From: Lumbricus rubellus
Taxonomy: Eukaryota > Annelida > Clitellata > Crassiclitellata > Lumbricidae
Assembly: GCA_945859605.1 (NCBI GenBank)
Contig: OX243817.1
Location: forward strand, 23,009,637 to 23,073,636
Length of the DNA: 64,000 bases
Direction of reading: 5' to 3'
Shown one piece after another: positions 34,143 to 44,189 of this stretch (positions are counted from its first letter, which is position 1; each line of letters starts with the position of its first letter). The translations under genes were made by a program, and so were the position numbers. Under the pieces are notes generated by a model that ran no database searches, was not told where the DNA came from, and saw only the letters and a list, made by a program, of their open reading frames with translations.

Positions 34143-35751
34143 CAGTGTTTAATCTAGTCCCCCTCCGCTGGTGGGGGAATTCAGGTTTCTGGGGGGGAGA
34201 CAATCGAGCGTCCGAAGGACGCTCGTGAGGCGCGTAGCGCCGAGACCCGTAAGGGGAGGGGTATGGGGAGGGGGCTGTGCCCCCTCCCCATCAGAAACTT
34301 TTTGAATTTCCGCATTGCAATGGCAGCATTTTAAGGTGTCATCTTAACAAAATACCTGTACTTTTTCAGAGCCTCATCAGAAACGTTTTGAATTTCCACA
34401 TTGCAATGGCAACATTTTAAGGTGTCATCTTAACAAAATAGCCTAACTGTACTTTTTCAGAGCCTCATCAGAAACTTTTTGAATCTCCACATTGCAATGG
34501 CAGCATTTTAAGGTGTCATCTTAACAAAATACCTGTACTTTTTCAGAGCCTCATCAGAAACGTTTTGAATTTCCACATTGCAATGGCAACATTTTAAGGT
34601 GTCATCTTAACAAAATAGCCTAACTGTACTTTTTCAGAGCCTCATCAGAAACTTTTTGAATCTCCACATTGCAATGGCAGCATTTTAAGGTGTCATCTTA
34701 ACAAAATACCTGTACTTTTTCAGAGCCTCATCAGAAACTTTTTGGATTTCCACATTGCAATGGTAGTATTTTAAGGTGTCATCTTAACACAATACCTGTA
34801 CTTTTTCAGAGCCTCATCAGAAACTTTTTGAATCTCCACATTGCAATGGCAGCATTTTAAGGGTTCATCTTAACAAAATGCCTGTACTTGTTCAGAGCAT
34901 CTTCAGAAAATTTTTGAATTTCCACATTGCAATGGTAGCATTTTAAGGTGTCGTCTTAACAAAATACCTGTACTTTTTCAGAGCCTCATCAGAAACTTTA
35001 TGAATTTCCACATTGCAATGGCAGCATTTTAAGGGTTCATCTTAACAAAATGCCTGTACTTGTTCAGAGCATCTTCAGAAAATTTTTGAATTTCCACATT
35101 GCAATGGTAGCATTTTAAGGTGTCGTCTTAACAAAATACCTGTACTTTTTCAGAGCCTCATCAGAAACTTTATGAATTTCCACATTGCAATGGTAGCATT
35201 TTAAGGGTTCATCTTAACAAAATGCCTGTACTTGTTCAGAGCCTCATCAGAAACTTTTTGAATTTCCACATTGCATCGGCAGCATTTTAAGGTGTCATCT
35301 TAGCACTCATTTTAGCAGGATTGTGTAATAGCAAATAATTACTATAACCATATAATAATAAATAATATTACGGTGTATTATATTGTAACTGTTAATGTAA
35401 TGCGATGATGTAAGCAGCAGCTAAAAACTATTATCATTTTGCCAAATGTTTATGGAGGGATGTCATCTCTGTTTTTAGTTAGGCAAAACGGTGTTTATGC
35501 TAATATATACAGTAAGTTATAGCCTACTCATTGCAACATCATAGTGTCATATATTATATTAGTAAATAATGTTGTTATAATCATATAATAGTAAATAATA
35601 TCACGATATATTATAACACTTCATGTAAAACAATGATGAAAACAGTAAAAAAACTAATATCATTTTGTCAAATTTTTCTGGGGGGGGAAATGTCAATCCT
35701 GGGGGGGGGGGGGAACTTTCCCCCCCCCAGAGACGTCTAGATTAAACACTG
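34143..35751. mobile_element. hAT-like element (1.6 kb) with internal 86-bp tandem array
   Basis: Ends CAGTGTTTAATCTAG and CTAGATTAAACACTG are perfect 15-bp inverted repeats. TTTCTCCAT occurs on both sides (34134-34142, 35752-35760), a 9-base match. Between about 34290 and 35310 are about 11-12 copies of an 86-90-bp unit containing CCACATTGCAATGGC and AAGGTGTCATCTTAAC. Some units carry a 4-base insertion or a variant end, giving a higher-order pattern. No transposase. Confidence 0.85.
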
Positions 35752-35803
35752 TTTCTCCATGTTACCGGTTTTTTATATTCTGTCCGAGATTTAGGGCCTC
35801 AGT

Positions 35804-36226
35804 GCAGGGCTGTATACGAGGGTAGGGCCTATAGGCTACACGTGGGTATACAGCGTGTACTCACCTTTAAAATTTTGAAAATAGCATAGGCCTACTTAGT
35901 TCGGTAAACGAGGGTACACCATGGTATGTATAGGCCTAGGCTACGCGGGCGTACAGGCTACAGCGTGTAGTGCGCGCCTATCTACCTCACAAAGAGTTTA
36001 AAAAACATAAATATAGGGCCTAATTCCATAAAAACAGGAGGAAAACAGCAAAAGATCGCGTTAAGTCTACATAAGAAATGAGAGTAATAAAAATCAACTA
36101 AATTAGCCGAAAAAATTATCTGAGGACTAAAAAAGGTCGTCAGAAAATTTCTTCATAAAAAATTCAATTTTTTGGCCGTAGCGTGTACTCAACTCAAATT
36201 TCACCAGTAGCCTACGTACAGCCCTA
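35804..36226. mobile_element. Candidate DNA element with AGGGCTGTA ends
   Basis: CAGGGCTGTATACGAGGG near 35804 and GTAGCCTACGTACAGCCCT near 36221 form imperfect inverted ends. LINE coding sequence begins immediately to the right. Target duplication not resolved. Confidence 0.4.
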
Positions 36227-36440
36227 GGTGTTACACTGGATGAAGAACTTAATTTCTCAATGCACGTCGATCAGCTGACTCGTGGCTGTTAGGGACCTAC
36301 TACTAAATTCGTCAGCTACGGGTCATTTATCGCTCCCTATCCCAGGACGCGCGTCCACATGCTTTTGTCACCATGCATGCAGTCGCTTGGATTACTGCAG
36401 CACTGCTGCTCTATTCTGGTTGGTCTGTCTGTTTAGATAG
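36227..36440 (+). pseudogene. CR1/L2-type LINE reverse transcriptase fragment, left part
   Basis: Translation gives LGVTLDEELNFSMHVDQLTR, and after a stop and a frameshift SRLDYC plus CSILVGLSV, the conserved C-terminal RT block of CR1/L2 LINEs. The next residues of the block (ARIDRVQRSAARL) are found 10 kb away at 46511, after the hAT element. Degenerate and inactive. Confidence 0.85.
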
Positions 36441-36916
36441 GTCTATAGCAGTGCTGTCCAACGTGCGGCCCGCGGGCCGCATGCGGCCCGCGAGATGATT
36501 TCAAGTGGCCCGCCAAGGCTTACTAAATTTCGCCCTTTGTGTAAAATGAAATAAACTTAGTAAAGGATAAAGTCACTGGTCGACTTGAACGTTTATTTTT
36601 GTTTTTGATTTTGAGACAAATGCCGATTTGGAATGCTACAAGGAAGACCTATTCGATAATTAAATATATGTTTTTCTTTTCATGGGATTATGTTCCCGTA
36701 TAATAGTCTAAACTTATCTGGAGAATGATACATGACTTCTGATTTTTAACAACTCTTATTACTGTATTCAACTAAACAGACCTCGTGAACCGTCCCGAAC
36801 CGTTCACTTCTAGTGAGTCCCTGAGATGTGTAGGCTACAGAGTTCCAGCACGTTTGCAAGACAGTGACTGAGACCATTCCTTCGAGAGATAGCCGAGTTC
36901 TAGTTCTAAGCCTCAT

Positions 36917-37436
36917 TGTCACAAGTCTTTTCCCTCTTCTTCTCTACGTGTGACCTTCAGTCTCTTCGGAAGCTTCTTCGTATAAGTTCGTGGTAGCGTA
37001 GGCCTATCCCTAGATAACTGTTTCATTAGCTAAATGGCTAGGTTAAAGAATCTACAGTCTTTCACTGTTTTGTTAACCAACAACGACGACGTGTTTAACT
37101 CTTCTTATTATACTCCAAAATCCGATATAAAGTAAAACGATCAGCAACAACACAACAATGACTACACTTGCGTTATCATAACAACTACACGACTACTATC
37201 TTCATCAGTCTACTCTATCGCAACTCAACAACAACTCTTACAGCCTATCTCAACGGCTCTCAACACACAACTCTCCTTCTTCACTTTCACTCCCTTCTTG
37301 TACAATTAACGTACGCTCGTCTAGACGTCACGTGCTGTCCAGACAATCACCTGTCCAGACGCCGCGCGGCAATTTTCACCTGGCCTACTTACGTCGCTGT
37401 ACGACAATCGGCGTGCACTGATTAAATTAGCTGACA
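36917..37436 (-). repeat. 3' LTR of the gypsy element
   Basis: 520 bp, matching 43353-43872 base for base by eye. The shared 85-codon open frame inside each LTR is not a known gene. Confidence 0.95.
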
Positions 37437-37439
37437 TTA

Positions 37440-37456
37440 CCTCCTTCCTTTCTTTT
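37440..37456 (-). promoter_or_regulatory. Polypurine tract of the gypsy element
   Basis: On the element's sense strand this is an all-purine run (AAAAGAAAGGAAGGAGG) three bases before the 3' LTR, the expected place for plus-strand priming. Confidence 0.85.
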
Positions 37457-37553
37457 GAAGAGAGCTAATTAATCTTAAAAATTAGCGAACGTATAATGCT
37501 TAAACTAAATACAAACAATTCTTATACTAAATGCAATCACAAAATACCTTATA

Positions 37554-40500
37554 CTACAATCTCGATAAGCAGTCTGCTACTACATTCAACTTTCCTTTCT
37601 TATAGTTCAACAGAATGTCAAAATTTTGCAATGATAAAGACCATCTGACTAACTTAGCAGACTTCGACATTGACTCAGTCAAATAAACTAAAGGATTATG
37701 ATCAGTGAACACATTAATCTTGGAACCAATAATGATTTCTTTCAATTTGTTTAAAGCCCATATGATTGCATAGGCTTCCTTCTCAATCGTCGCCCATCTC
37801 CTCTGGGTATCTGTCAGCTTCTGGCTGATAAATGAAACGGGACGTTCTATCCCCTCATCGTCCACTTGTGACAGCACAGCCCCCACAGCAAAATCACTGC
37901 TATCACAGTACAAATTAAATGGTTTGCCAACCTCGAACATGTACAGAATAACATTCGATAAAACAATTTCTTTAAGAGAATCAAAAGATTTCTGGTGGTC
38001 CTGAGTCCAAATAATGTTCTCAGGTGTCTGCTTGCTAGTTAAATCTGTCAATGGTTTAGCAATCTCAGCAAAATTACAAATAAATTGTCTGTAGAAACCA
38101 AAGAATCCTAACATTTGCTTCACTTGCTTCTTCGTTTCAGGGTTTTTTAAATTAATCAAACTGTCAATCCTATCTGGATTCATCATCTTCTTCCCTGAAC
38201 CAATGAGGTGACCGATGAATTTCACCTCACTCTTACCAAACACACATTTCTTCAAGTTCAAAGTTACATTATGCAGTCTTATTTGTTTCAAAAACAATTC
38301 TAAATGTTTCAAATGAATGTTCCAATCATCAGAATGGACTGCAATGTCATCAACATAGGGTTCAGTAAATGCATTAATCGGTTGCAAAATCATGTTTATT
38401 GCTTTTACAAAAGTCCGTCCAGAGTTAATCATTCCAAAAGGGACACGTGTAAATTCGTACAGTCCATTATGGGTAACGAATGCGGTTTTCCATTGGTCGG
38501 ATTTCTTCACCGGACAAGTCCAGTAAGCACTGCGACAGTCCAAGACGGAAATAAACTTGGATTTCCCGACTTTGCTCAGCACATCGTTGACGATCGGCAT
38601 GGGGTATCGACAATTTTCAGTATATGAATTCACGTACCTGTAGTCGCACGCGAGTCTCAAGGATCCGTCCTTCTTCTTGACGATGACCAGCGGACTTGCC
38701 ATTCTGCTCGACGACGGCTGAATGATGTTTGCTTTCAGCATCTCTTGTATTTGTTTGTCCACTTCTGCGCGGTATATCAACGGTATTCGATAAGCCGTGA
38801 ACTCCTTCTCTCGAAAGTCTGGTCTCAGCACCACTTCGTGTTCTACCAATGTACATAATCCAGGTTTGTCCGAAAATCTGTCTGCATATCGGTTCAGTAC
38901 ATCCAGTAGCTGTTTCTGTTGCTCGCTCGTAAGATGTCCGATCTGTTCATAGTCCAATTGCAGCGATTTCTGTGTCGTCTCTGCATGGTCTTCTTTCAAT
39001 GGTAGCTCTACCACTGATCCGAATTCGTCGTCCTCTTCCACGATGAGACCACACGATAATGTTCTTGCGATGAACTTCCTCATTTTGTTGGCATGGACGA
39101 TTCGTCGGCCGTTTTCATTCATGTCCACCAGATACGAATACTTGGATCTTCTTTGTAGCACTGTACATGGACCATGCCATCGTGAGATCAATTTATTGGT
39201 TGACGTTGGATACAGGACGATGACGTTTTCTCCTGGTTCGAATTCTTTATCCTTGGCCCTCTTGTTGTATTGACTGGCGTATTGTTTTTGCTTTTCCTCT
39301 GCACAATTCTCAGCAAATATCAAAGCTTTCTCCATGTCTGCTCTTAAGTTCTTCAGGTACTTTGCTGGTTGTACTCCAATGTTTGGCGGTAGATTTATTT
39401 CTTTGGTCCAGCTTTCCTTTAAGATAGTTAATGGTCCTCTTGGCATTTTTCCATACACCAGCAGATATGGTGCCACTCCTGTCGTTGCGTTAGGAACTTC
39501 TCTCAATGCCCATACGGTAAACGGAATGATTTTATGCCACTGTCTTGGATTTTCCACAATGACATGATGTACCATCTTCTTGAACGTCTGGTTCCATCTC
39601 TCGACTAATCCGGCTGCCTCTGGATGCCCCGGTGAATCGAATCGTGGACAGCATCCCATCAATTTCAAAAATTCTCTTGTAAGACTGGCTGTAAAATTCG
39701 TGCCTCTGTCGCTGGTGATCACAGACGGCACCCCCACGTCAATGAAAAGCTTCATCAAAGCTTCGCACACAGCCTTAGCAGTCAATGACTTCAGCAAGAA
39801 GATTGTCGGCCATCTTGTACATGAATCCACTATGCACAAGCAATACTTATGCCCAGCTGCTGACTTCGGTTCTATTGGGCCTACCACGTCCATAGTCATC
39901 CGTCGGAATGGGACATCTTCCCTTGGAATTGGTGTAATCGGCACTCGATCCATCACCAAACTTCGTGCCTTCAGCTGACACTTCTCACAGGACTTACAAA
40001 ATTTCACCACGTCTCGACGCATCTTTGGCCAGACAAAGGACAACTTGATTCTCTCTCGTGTCTTCTCTTCTCCCAAGTGTCCGCCAAATACTGACTCGTG
40101 AGCTAATTCCATTACTTGAATTCTTCTCTCTTTCGGTAACACCAACTGATACACAAGCTGATCCAGCATTTGATGCTTCTTATACAGCAATCCATTCACC
40201 ACGCTAAACTCTGATCCTTGGTCTTCAGCGATCCTCCACCACGATTTCAGTGACTCGTCATTTCTCTGCTGCTCCTCGAATTTCTTCGCATCTTCCAGCT
40301 GTCTTTCATCGTTCGAATTCTCTGTGAACAAATCCCTCATACTTGTCTCCAGTTCAGCGTCGCTTCCGGAATCTTCACTATCATTTCGTTCACATGCAGC
40401 CATCTCTTCTTCAGTTTCATTGTTCTCAGATGTTGTTCTTTCGTCATCTTGGATGCTGAGTTCATCTTCGCTTTCCGTGTCATCTTCTTGCGAACTTTCG

Positions 40501-42998
40501 TTTATCGTTTCATCTTCTCCGTCTTCGACTTCTGCTCTCCGACTTTGTGCTCTTGTAGTCACATTCGCTTGTAGCTCTCCTTGCAATATACTGATTGGTG
40601 GAACCTCTTTCAGTTCTGCAATTATCTCTGGATGTAGCAGGAACGTTTCTGGATTTTCTTTACACAGTTCTGCTGAAATGCTGGCACACACTAAAGTTAA
40701 ATATGGCGCGATATTTATTGTCCTGTCCTCTGTAGCTGCTCCTTCGTTACGACCGCTCATCCGCACTTCGATTTTCACCAACTTAGCTGGAATCGGCTCT
40801 CCAGCTACACATTGCAAATGAACTCTGCCGATTTCTTCTACTGTCGTTCCTTTCAGCAGTTCCTCGTTGATTACTGGTATCTCGGTCCCCGAGTCAATCA
40901 ACGCCTCGACTTGCACAGGCTGCCCATCGGTCCCACGTATCTCCACATTTACATGCTGCAACGATATCTTCTTTATGCGTTGACACTCCTCTTTACTTTT
41001 TGTTTCTCGACAACTTTCTGCAATGGAAGTAGTCTTTATCGCTTCTTTCAGTATGGTGAACTGCGGCGTACACTTCATCACTGACTTTACTTCTGTTTCT
41101 TGGTTGCATTGTTCTTCCCAACCAGGAGGTGCATTTATCACTTGTATCTGGTTTACTCGAAGATTTTCTGCACTTCTGCTAAAGTTCTTCCTCAGATTTG
41201 CCGCTCCTGGTGCTTGGCAATGTTTTATTAGGTGTTTATCAGAATTGCAATTGTGGCAACGCTTCTTGATAAAACTTCTTTGCTCCTTGTTTTCCCACTT
41301 GTTGTACGGCGTGTAAGATGCATTACTTTCTGTTGGGCGTCCCAGCGGCGGAGTTCGATTGTAGGCTTGTCTGTCCCACGTTGACTGTTGTTTATCTTGC
41401 GACCACTGCTTTCCAGAATAATCATCTTTCTTTGCATCATTACTCTTGGCTTGTCTTCCGGTGTCTTTGCTATCCTTGTTCCACTTGGGTTGCTTTGGAC
41501 TATTGTCCCATGCTTCAAATTTCGGTTTGTCTTGGAACATCACATCAATCCGATTGTTTACATGTATATCTGCGAGATCTGCAACATTACTAGCTTCCAA
41601 GCATTCTGTGCCCTCTTTTGCTAAGACAAACTGCAGTGGACCTGGTGGTAAACATTCTTTCAGCTTATCCGCCACTAACAAATCAAACAGCTTCTCGTAG
41701 TCTTTGTCCACTCGTCTACTTCGGACATAATAATTCAACAGGTTCTTCAGCCTAGCCGTGAACATCGTATACGTTTCTTCGGCTGTCTTCTTGGCATCTG
41801 CAAACCTGGACCTGTACTCACGAGCTGTTAACTTGAATTCCTTCAACAAGTGCTCTTTCACTGCATCGTATTTATCTAAATTCTCAAATGACAATCGATT
41901 CAATACCGTTCGCGCTCTCGGGGTCATCAATGGCAACAACAATTTCACCCAATATTGCTTTTCCACAGCGAAGCTATTGAATGCATTTTCAACTGTTTCA
42001 AAATATAATGGCACTTCCATCATATCATACGGCATCTTCGGTAACACATGCTTCATTGCGTCACCTATCTTCTTAATCTTGGACACCAGTGTCTCACTTT
42101 CTTTGAGTCTAATCTGTTCTGACACTTCTCGGCTCTTACGATCATCTTCGTCTCTCTTCTTCAGTCGATCTTGATCTTCGATTCTCCGCAGTTCTTCCTG
42201 TTCTATCTTCTGTTGTAATAGTTCTAACTGCTTTCTGCGTTCTTCTTTTTCAATGGCCATTTCTTTAAGTTGAGCCTCCTTGATAGCAAGTTTCTTTTGT
42301 TCTAACTGCATCTGCTCTTCTCTTTCTCTTTCTGCTTTTTCCAAATTGTCTTTTCCGGCTTGAAATTCTTCCTGACGAATTTCTTCTGCTCTCTCCAGTT
42401 CTTGTAAACGCATCTTTTCTTTTTCTTCCTCGCGAGCCTTTTTGTCCTCAATCTGCTGCTTTCGTATTTCTTCATCGCTTTTTCTTGCTTTTTCGTACTC
42501 TATCATTAACTCCGTCCGTCTCCGTTCTGATTCATCACGATCGAGTCTCATTTGTTCTAGTTGTATCTGGAACTGCTGCCTCTGCATGTCTATCTCTTGT
42601 TGTCGCAATTCTTTCTCTTCTTGCTTACGTTCTTTCTCCTCTTGTCTGCGCTGCTCTTCTTTCTCTTTTTCTTCTTGTTTACGCTCTTTCTCCTCTTGTC
42701 TGCGCTGCTCTTCTTTCTCTTTTTCTTCTTGTTTACGCTGCTCCTCTTTCATTATCATGAATTGCAGCAACGCCTCCATAGACATCGGTGCCTCAGGCTT
42801 CTCCGCAGCGCCTCCGACAGCACCTTCTTCTTCTTCTTCTTTCTTAGCCCAAACCTCGGCTAAATTTCTCATCAATTCTTCCCTCGACATCTGTTCGACT
42901 TCTTCTGCGTCTAGATCTGCTTCAATTAGCAGTTTTATCAGTCTATCAGTAGACATCTTCTTAATATTTGCTTGCTTTTTCTCCGTAAGTTTCTCCAT
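37554..42998 (-). CDS. Gag-Pol polyprotein of the Gmr1-like gypsy element (1814 aa)
   Basis: Single open frame. Approximate residues: charged N-terminus 1-70; long Glu/Lys/Gln-rich coiled coil 75-320; capsid-like region 325-475; CCHC knuckle (CHNCNSDKHLIKHC) near 577-590; aspartic protease motif LIDSG near 698; acidic Glu/Asp-rich linker about 800-890; integrase HHCC zinc finger 966-1004; integrase core with D, D and E separated by 35 residues (MDVVGPI, SDRGTNF, GLVERW) 1035-1135; GPY/F-like module RWHGPC near 1255; reverse transcriptase 1380-1560 with YVDD near 1547; RNase H 1690-1814 (YCDSSD, EKEAYA, FTDHNPL). No stop or frameshift between Gag and Pol, so no translational recoding is needed to make the full protein. 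No envelope-like frame. The first ATG (42996-42998) is about 355 bases after the 5' LTR. Confidence 0.95.
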   Translation of the reverse strand: MEKLTEKKQANIKKMSTDRLIKLLIEADLDAEEVEQMSREELMRNLAEVWAKKEEEEEGAVGGAAEKPEAPMSMEALLQFMIMKEEQRKQEEKEKEEQRRQEEKERKQEEKEKEEQRRQEEKERKQEEKELRQQEIDMQRQQFQIQLEQMRLDRDESERRRTELMIEYEKARKSDEEIRKQQIEDKKAREEEKEKMRLQELERAEEIRQEEFQAGKDNLEKAEREREEQMQLEQKKLAIKEAQLKEMAIEKEERRKQLELLQQKIEQEELRRIEDQDRLKKRDEDDRKSREVSEQIRLKESETLVSKIKKIGDAMKHVLPKMPYDMMEVPLYFETVENAFNSFAVEKQYWVKLLLPLMTPRARTVLNRLSFENLDKYDAVKEHLLKEFKLTAREYRSRFADAKKTAEETYTMFTARLKNLLNYYVRSRRVDKDYEKLFDLLVADKLKECLPPGPLQFVLAKEGTECLEASNVADLADIHVNNRIDVMFQDKPKFEAWDNSPKQPKWNKDSKDTGRQAKSNDAKKDDYSGKQWSQDKQQSTWDRQAYNRTPPLGRPTESNASYTPYNKWENKEQRSFIKKRCHNCNSDKHLIKHCQAPGAANLRKNFSRSAENLRVNQIQVINAPPGWEEQCNQETEVKSVMKCTPQFTILKEAIKTTSIAESCRETKSKEECQRIKKISLQHVNVEIRGTDGQPVQVEALIDSGTEIPVINEELLKGTTVEEIGRVHLQCVAGEPIPAKLVKIEVRMSGRNEGAATEDRTINIAPYLTLVCASISAELCKENPETFLLHPEIIAELKEVPPISILQGELQANVTTRAQSRRAEVEDGEDETINESSQEDDTESEDELSIQDDERTTSENNETEEEMAACERNDSEDSGSDAELETSMRDLFTENSNDERQLEDAKKFEEQQRNDESLKSWWRIAEDQGSEFSVVNGLLYKKHQMLDQLVYQLVLPKERRIQVMELAHESVFGGHLGEEKTRERIKLSFVWPKMRRDVVKFCKSCEKCQLKARSLVMDRVPITPIPREDVPFRRMTMDVVGPIEPKSAAGHKYCLCIVDSCTRWPTIFLLKSLTAKAVCEALMKLFIDVGVPSVITSDRGTNFTASLTREFLKLMGCCPRFDSPGHPEAAGLVERWNQTFKKMVHHVIVENPRQWHKIIPFTVWALREVPNATTGVAPYLLVYGKMPRGPLTILKESWTKEINLPPNIGVQPAKYLKNLRADMEKALIFAENCAEEKQKQYASQYNKRAKDKEFEPGENVIVLYPTSTNKLISRWHGPCTVLQRRSKYSYLVDMNENGRRIVHANKMRKFIARTLSCGLIVEEDDEFGSVVELPLKEDHAETTQKSLQLDYEQIGHLTSEQQKQLLDVLNRYADRFSDKPGLCTLVEHEVVLRPDFREKEFTAYRIPLIYRAEVDKQIQEMLKANIIQPSSSRMASPLVIVKKKDGSLRLACDYRYVNSYTENCRYPMPIVNDVLSKVGKSKFISVLDCRSAYWTCPVKKSDQWKTAFVTHNGLYEFTRVPFGMINSGRTFVKAINMILQPINAFTEPYVDDIAVHSDDWNIHLKHLELFLKQIRLHNVTLNLKKCVFGKSEVKFIGHLIGSGKKMMNPDRIDSLINLKNPETKKQVKQMLGFFGFYRQFICNFAEIAKPLTDLTSKQTPENIIWTQDHQKSFDSLKEIVLSNVILYMFEVGKPFNLYCDSSDFAVGAVLSQVDDEGIERPVSFISQKLTDTQRRWATIEKEAYAIIWALNKLKEIIIGSKINVFTDHNPLVYLTESMSKSAKLVRWSLSLQNFDILLNYKKGKLNVVADCLSRL

Positions 42999-43263
42999 CT
43001 TACTTCTTTACTTTACAGATGCTCGATAAAATAGTAGGCTACTCTTCAAATGTTTGCAATTGACTGACTTCAATTCTTTAAGCAAACTTCAATAGACAAG
43101 CAAGTTTTTCTACCTTGTAGTCGTTGTGTTGTCGTTTCTCACTGACGTACGGATGCTCGATGTATCGTTGCTTCTCCCGTGTGCTCGGCTCCTCGATAAA
43201 TTCACAGCGTCCGTTCCTCCACAACGTCTGTTGATTGGATAGAATCCCTCCGTTCGTAACTAC

Positions 43264-43332
43264 GATCGTTCCCCTGCAACTTGGATCGTTATCCTGCAAC
43301 TTGGATCGTTATCCTGCAACTTGGATCGTTAT
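43264..43332. repeat. 20-bp tandem repeat in the gypsy leader
   Basis: Three to four copies of a 20-bp unit containing CCTGCAACTTGGATCG lie between the primer-binding site and the Gag start. Function unknown; packaging or translational control is conceivable. Confidence 0.8.
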
Positions 43333-43350
43333 CTCACCGCAACGACACCA
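43333..43350 (-). promoter_or_regulatory. Primer-binding site candidate of the gypsy element
   Basis: On the sense strand TGGTGTCGTTGCGGTGAG starts two bases after the 5' LTR. A tRNA ending CTCACCGCAACGACACCA would pair with it; which tRNA this is was not determined. Confidence 0.7.
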
Positions 43351-43352
43351 AA

Positions 43353-43872
43353 TGTCACAAGTCTTTTCCCTCTTCTTCTCTACGTGTGACCTTCAGTCTC
43401 TTCGGAAGCTTCTTCGTATAAGTTCGTGGTAGCGTAGGCCTATCCCTAGATAACTGTTTCATTAGCTAAATGGCTAGGTTAAAGAATCTACAGTCTTTCA
43501 CTGTTTTGTTAACCAACAACGACGACGTGTTTAACTCTTCTTATTATACTCCAAAATCCGATATAAAGTAAAACGATCAGCAACAACACAACAATGACTA
43601 CACTTGCGTTATCATAACAACTACACGACTACTATCTTCATCAGTCTACTCTATCGCAACTCAACAACAACTCTTACAGCCTATCTCAACGGCTCTCAAC
43701 ACACAACTCTCCTTCTTCACTTTCACTCCCTTCTTGTACAATTAACGTACGCTCGTCTAGACGTCACGTGCTGTCCAGACAATCACCTGTCCAGACGCCG
43801 CGCGGCAATTTTCACCTGGCCTACTTACGTCGCTGTACGACAATCGGCGTGCACTGATTAAATTAGCTGACA
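43353..43872 (-). repeat. 5' LTR of the gypsy element
   Basis: 520 bp, starting and ending as the copy at 36917-37436. In sense orientation this is the promoter-bearing LTR; no TATA box was singled out. Confidence 0.95.
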
Positions 43873-44189
43873 CTCATAAAGAAACAACCGATAAGAGACC
43901 GAGTGCCGACGAATGGCGACATTGGCGATGTGTTCGCTCTTTCCGGTTCGACGATTGTGACTGCTAGCAGCCTAGCTCTTTAGACCGAGACTTTGGCTTC
44001 GAGGATTTTTATGGAAGCCAGAGCAGGAGGATGAAAATTTTCCCCAGTCATAAAGTGGATCTTAGCCAAAATAAATTGGCTGGGCGACGTAGGCTTAATG
44101 AAGAGCAGAGCTGACCAAACTGTGTCCGGGTGACGGAAATGAGTGCAAGTCAGGGATAAAAGCCACCTTGCACATTTTGGTGCTCTAGG

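Larger units (their letters stand above)
36917..43872 (-). mobile_element. Intact Ty3/gypsy LTR retrotransposon of the Gmr1 type (6.96 kb)
   Basis: Two 520-bp LTRs (36917-37436 and 43353-43872), identical by eye, both TGT...ACA, flanked by the 5-bp duplication CTCAT (36912-36916, 43873-43877). It lies on the minus strand. One uninterrupted frame of 1814 codons encodes Gag and Pol. Pol order is protease, integrase, reverse transcriptase, RNase H. That order is of copia type, but the RT/RNase H resemble gypsy, which defines the Gmr1-like lineage. Identical LTRs and an open frame imply a recent insertion. Confidence 0.95.

Noticed and set aside
42442..43029. 195-codon Ser/Phe/Cys-rich plus-strand frame
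   Set aside because: It is the antisense shadow of the Glu/Lys-rich Gag coiled coil of the gypsy element.
37168..43861. Identical 85-codon frames at 37168 and 43604
   Set aside because: They lie inside the two LTRs and have no recognisable product.
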